From positions 2,170,001-2,234,000 of the forward strand of contig NZ_JMMA01000002.1 of assembly GCF_000686125.1 (NCBI RefSeq): a DNA stretch of 64,000 bases, written 5' to 3'. Source of the DNA: Ruminococcus sp. NK3A76 (lineage in GTDB: Bacteria > Bacillota > Clostridia > Oscillospirales > Ruminococcaceae). Shown piece after piece: positions 61,649 to 64,000 of this stretch. Numbering within the stretch: position 1 is the stretch's first letter; the number at the start of each line of letters is the position of its first letter. The notes under the pieces are model-generated. The model was not told the origin of the DNA. It ran no database searches and saw only the letters and a program-made list of their open reading frames with translations. A program made the translations under genes and the position numbers.

Positions 61649-61939
61649 TTACTCCCCTGCTGCCGTGACCTTATAGCCCAGCTTGATAATTAGCTTTATA
61701 GTCTCCAGCGCTGTTTTTCTGTCGTATTCCTTTTCGCTTTCGGGCAGCTCGCTGTAAGGAACGAGAAGCGGCGTGGTCTTGCTTGCTGCGTCTTTTGTCT
61801 CGCCGTATGTCCACCCCTCTGCCATTCTTCCGGCAGCCCATATATCGTGGACGTTCTGCGCTATCCTTTCAGTCAGGGCTTCAAGCTCACACGGCAGCTC
61901 GATGCCGCTCGTATCTATCGGTATCGGCTCATATCTCAT
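61649..61939 (-). CDS. RyR-domain protein
   Basis: 96 residues, one complete RyR (ryanodine receptor) domain: YEPIPIDTSGIELPCELEAL, NVHDIWAAGRMAEGWTYGE, LLVPYSELPESEKEYDRKTA and ETIKLIIKLGYKV. In bacteria this small domain is thought to bind a ligand, perhaps a nucleotide. AGAGG precedes the ATG. Its stop is three bases from the TIR gene start, and the TIR ribosome site (GGGGAG) lies inside its end, so the two are translationally coupled. I infer that RyR senses a signal or assembles with the TIR protein. Confidence 0.93.
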   Translation of the reverse strand: MRYEPIPIDTSGIELPCELEALTERIAQNVHDIWAAGRMAEGWTYGETKDAASKTTPLLVPYSELPESEKEYDRKTALETIKLIIKLGYKVTAAGE

Positions 61940-61979
61940 AGTATCAAACCTCTTTTTCGTTGCTTATTTATTCAAATAG

Positions 61980-62009
61980 ATTATACACCAAATCACAGCA
62001 GCACGTCAA
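61980..62009 (-). promoter_or_regulatory. Promoter of the RyR-TIR operon
   Basis: On the minus strand TTGACG, 18 bases, TATAAT, 40 bases before the RyR ATG. It is divergent from the lipoprotein promoter 25 bases away. Confidence 0.72.
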
Positions 62010-62033
62010 GTATGCCATTTTTGCGTAAAATTA

Positions 62034-62062
62034 TTGACATAAAGATTTTTTTGATGTATAAT
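62034..62062 (+). promoter_or_regulatory. Promoter of the lipoprotein gene
   Basis: TTGACA, 17 bases, TATAAT, both perfect, 35 bases before ATG 62098. Confidence 0.85.
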
Positions 62063-62097
62063 AAGGAATGACAAAACACCAAAAGGGAGAGATATCT

Positions 62098-62772
62098 ATG
62101 AAGAAAACACTGGCAGCTGCACTTGCACTTATAATGGCTCTGGCAGCTTTCACAGGCTGCTCGGACAAAGACAGCAGCTCAGGCAGCAAAAGTGGCAGCT
62201 TACCCACATCATCTGCGGCGCAGACCGGCGGCACAGCTGAACCCGTTCCGTCAGACAAGGTGCTTGACGTTATGGGCGCACTGACAGGCGACGGCGGCAG
62301 CGAGGTCATAGGCATGACAAAGGAAGACTTTGACAAGGTCACCGACAACAGCTTTACTGAGAAAACCGCAATAGAATACGAAGACGGCGGCGACGGCGAT
62401 ATATATGCAGAGTTCTCACTCGGAAAGTCTGACAGCATTCTCGGCGGCAGGGTCGCTCTCGGCAAGGAGTATGATATTGTTTCCACCCTCAGATTCAAGG
62501 GCGGCAAGCTCATAAAATACACTGAAAATATAAGGAATATCGAAAAAGAAGAGGCTGATAAGATAAGCGAGACCTTCCTTAAGGCATTTGACGGCAAGCT
62601 GCCTGAGGGGTATGAGCAGGCCACCCCGGTAGAGCACGGCAGCAAACGTGAGGTAGGCTTCACAAAGGGCATACATGACTACTGCATCTCTATGAACCGT
62701 GACAAAAACCTCGATGATGAGTATTATTTGACTTTCGCACTTGAAAAATACGACGAAAGATACGGTATGTAA
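62098..62772 (+). CDS. Lipoprotein of unknown function
   Basis: 224 residues from ATG 62098 (AGGGAGAG upstream; an earlier ATG at 62068 lacks a ribosome site). MKKTLAAALALIMALAAFTG CSDK is a clear lipoprotein signal with Cys 21. A Ser/Gly linker precedes a soluble acidic domain. No family recognised. Divergent from the RyR-TIR operon; a functional link is possible but not shown. Confidence 0.8.
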   Translation: MKKTLAAALALIMALAAFTGCSDKDSSSGSKSGSLPTSSAAQTGGTAEPVPSDKVLDVMGALTGDGGSEVIGMTKEDFDKVTDNSFTEKTAIEYEDGGDGDIYAEFSLGKSDSILGGRVALGKEYDIVSTLRFKGGKLIKYTENIRNIEKEEADKISETFLKAFDGKLPEGYEQATPVEHGSKREVGFTKGIHDYCISMNRDKNLDDEYYLTFALEKYDERYGM

Positions 62773-62788
62773 CATATTAAGGCAACAC

Positions 62789-62828
62789 AGCAAAGCGGCG
62801 CTCACATGATGTGAGCACCGCTTTTTGT
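62789..62828. terminator. Terminator between convergent genes
   Basis: CAAAGCGGCGCTCACAT-GATGTGAGCACCGCTTTTTG. It serves the lipoprotein gene and, on the other strand, the small membrane proteins. Confidence 0.85.
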
Positions 62829-62829
62829 T

Positions 62830-63456
62830 TTATAGCTTTTTTACTATTTCGTTCTGTAATTCGTTTTTTATCTTCATTATCTCAGGACGCAGCTTTTCAA
62901 CCGTCTGCTTGTGCTCATCGGATACACCATATTTAAAATCCAGAGCATCATTGTTTTTTATATCAAATCCGCATGGGGTGCTTCCGATATATACATAGCC
63001 CGTGTATCTTACACTGTCAAACCTGCCGATCATTGCATATATCTCATAGTCATATTCTGCGCCGTCATATTTGATAGGCTCCAGATATTCATCTGAGGGA
63101 TATACATCAAAAAAGCCGGTGTTATCAAGCTGTATACGCAGGGTGTAATGGCCTGTTGACGGTTTTGTATATGCTAAAGTACATTTACGGCTGCCGTCGG
63201 AAAACTCATACGGTGCATAGCTCCAGCCCGACGTACTGTCAAGAGCCTTTTCCTCGTCGATACTGCGAAGACTTATAAGTCCGTCGTAGTATTTTTGGTT
63301 ATAACCCTTCCACAGGGAAACATCTATCACCTTTGCTATGACTGCAAGTGCCAGCAAAACACAGATGCATATCTTTACCGTTTTATCGCTTATGCGCAGA
63401 GGCTTAGCCTGGTCACTGTCAGAAAAAGCTGTGTTCGCTTTCGTTTTTATACTCAC
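62830..63456 (-). CDS. Single-pass membrane protein of unknown function
   Basis: 208 residues with a basic cytoplasmic N-terminus, one helix (KICICVLLALAVIAKVIDVS, about 28-48) and an outer domain rich in Tyr and Asp. Its start overlaps the stop of the upstream gene (63453-63456), so the two are coupled. No family recognised. Confidence 0.7.
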   Translation of the reverse strand: MSIKTKANTAFSDSDQAKPLRISDKTVKICICVLLALAVIAKVIDVSLWKGYNQKYYDGLISLRSIDEEKALDSTSGWSYAPYEFSDGSRKCTLAYTKPSTGHYTLRIQLDNTGFFDVYPSDEYLEPIKYDGAEYDYEIYAMIGRFDSVRYTGYVYIGSTPCGFDIKNNDALDFKYGVSDEHKQTVEKLRPEIMKIKNELQNEIVKKL

Positions 63457-64000
63457 TTTCCCTGCACCTCCTTAAGCTCTGTCAGCATATTTTCTATATC
63501 TTCGTTCTTTATGCAGTACCAGCGTTTGACAAGCGAGCGTTTTGCTTCATCGGCATTATTTTCCCTGACGGTAAGATATACCTTTGTGTATCCGGGCTCG
63601 GTATCATTATAATGGTCAGGTGAGAGGAATAACATATCACCAAAAGAAAGCTCACGGCCTGACTTATCCTCATAGCGCTTGAGTATATCTGCTGTCTTTA
63701 CCAGAGACTCTCCGTCATCGGTGCTTTCTGACAGCACATTGTCTTCAAAGTATTCCTTCTCGCTGCTGATGCTTACCTTATAATCCTTGTCGGCTTTATC
63801 AACAGGCAGGCAGCTTATCCCGAAGCATTCGGTGAGCGCAGCCGCAATGACAGCTGCACCAAGTGCAGCGCAGAGAACAGAGAACACCGCTGCTCTTTTA
63901 ATGATAAACCGCTTGTTAAAGCCCTTGAACACAAGAACAGCGATATACACTGCAATGCCTGCTATACAGCCGACAGATACTCCCCAGAAGCCCTTCTCAA
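63453..64000 (-). CDS. Membrane protein, 5' end outside the window
   Basis: The frame is open to the window edge: the first visible residues are EKGFWGVSVGCIAGIAVYIA, part of a membrane helix. A GTG at 63950 is therefore unlikely to be the true start. A second helix (AAVFSVLCAALGAAVIAAAL) and a soluble C-terminal domain (YKVSISSEKEYFEDNVLSES ... GYTKVYLTVREN) follow. It is the upstream partner of the overlapping gene at 62830-63456. Function unknown. Confidence 0.65.
   Translation of the reverse strand, partial: EKGFWGVSVGCIAGIAVYIAVLVFKGFNKRFIIKRAAVFSVLCAALGAAVIAAALTECFGISCLPVDKADKDYKVSISSEKEYFEDNVLSESTDDGESLVKTADILKRYEDKSGRELSFGDMLFLSPDHYNDTEPGYTKVYLTVRENNADEAKRSLVKRWYCIKNEDIENMLTELKEVQGK

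Noticed and set aside
62776-62790. TTAAGGCAACAC resembling a MITE end
   Set aside because: Only 12 bases match the MITE ends, no opposite end lies within 200 bases, and the following sequence is an ordinary terminator hairpin.
1-64000. Genome-wide TAG reassignment as explanation of the amber codons
   Set aside because: Several well-supported genes end in TAG with non-coding sequence or terminators after it (for example 33001, 43014, 56381, 58274), so TAG works as a stop here; only partial read-through remains possible.

Overview
The window looks like a chromosome segment of a gut or rumen clostridium close to Ruminococcus (Oscillospiraceae). This rests on gene content and Gram-positive signals: a pyruvate:ferredoxin oxidoreductase, a clostridial 2[4Fe-4S] ferredoxin, HrcA/CIRCE heat-shock control, strong AGGAGG-type ribosome sites, near-consensus sigma-A promoters, intracellular GH26 and GH51 enzymes, and very large secreted MBG-like proteins. 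No 16S gene is present, so the genus is an inference.

Layout. 1-1.1 kb: an AT-rich edge with an amber-interrupted small gene and a lipoprotein. 1.3-12 kb (minus strand): nifJ, a 34-residue peptide gene and a 2221-residue secreted protein; a candidate structured RNA lies upstream. 12.5-16.5 kb: xylulokinase with an AraC regulator, then an ECF sigma factor with its likely membrane anti-sigma partner. 16.6-19.7 kb: an operon of a DUF2975-like membrane protein, an XRE regulator, a methyltransferase-pyrophosphatase fusion and a DUF1648-like membrane protein, then ferredoxin. 19.9-24.5 kb: a sugar-binding/GGDEF protein, a lipoprotein, an APH-like kinase and an unknown protein. 24.6-28.9 kb (plus strand): purine salvage (hpt, NCS2 permease, guanine deaminase), a P-loop kinase-like protein and a GH26 mannanase. 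29.0-29.5 kb: tRNA-Leu(CAG) followed by a tandem array of its own 3' tail with terminators.

29.5-39.95 kb looks like an island. It starts after the tRNA-tail array and ends at a degenerate copy of the same tail. It holds an amber-broken mobile-element gene, a membrane protein/response regulator/histidine kinase operon, a two-ATPase ABC exporter operon, Hsp20 and a GH51 arabinofuranosidase, plus three 180-bp MITE-like palindromes. A paired 9-bp direct repeat spaced 22 bp lies before both the two-component operon and the ABC operon, which suggests that the regulator drives the transporter.

40-44.5 kb: a YtrA-like GntR/ABC operon ending in a TraB/GumN lipoprotein. 44.9-52.1 kb: a self-contained sucrose PTS operon (scrR, scrA, scrB, scrK, ptsH, ptsI) in which scrB has lost the segment with its acid/base glutamate. 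52.1-57 kb (minus strand): decayed and accessory genes, including a second protein with the giant protein's C-terminal module (one-base frameshift), an ADP-ribosylglycohydrolase, an amber-interrupted unknown gene, an HD-GYP fragment and a metallophosphoesterase. 57-62 kb: a secreted CHAP hydrolase and a translationally coupled RyR-TIR pair, the best candidate for a poorly described signalling or defence system. 62-64 kb: a divergent lipoprotein and two small membrane proteins, the last running off the window.

Three separate genes carry an in-frame TAG with coding sequence continuing beyond it, and two more are frameshifted or deleted. This is an unusual density of lesions and should be checked against reads and for an amber-suppressor tRNA.
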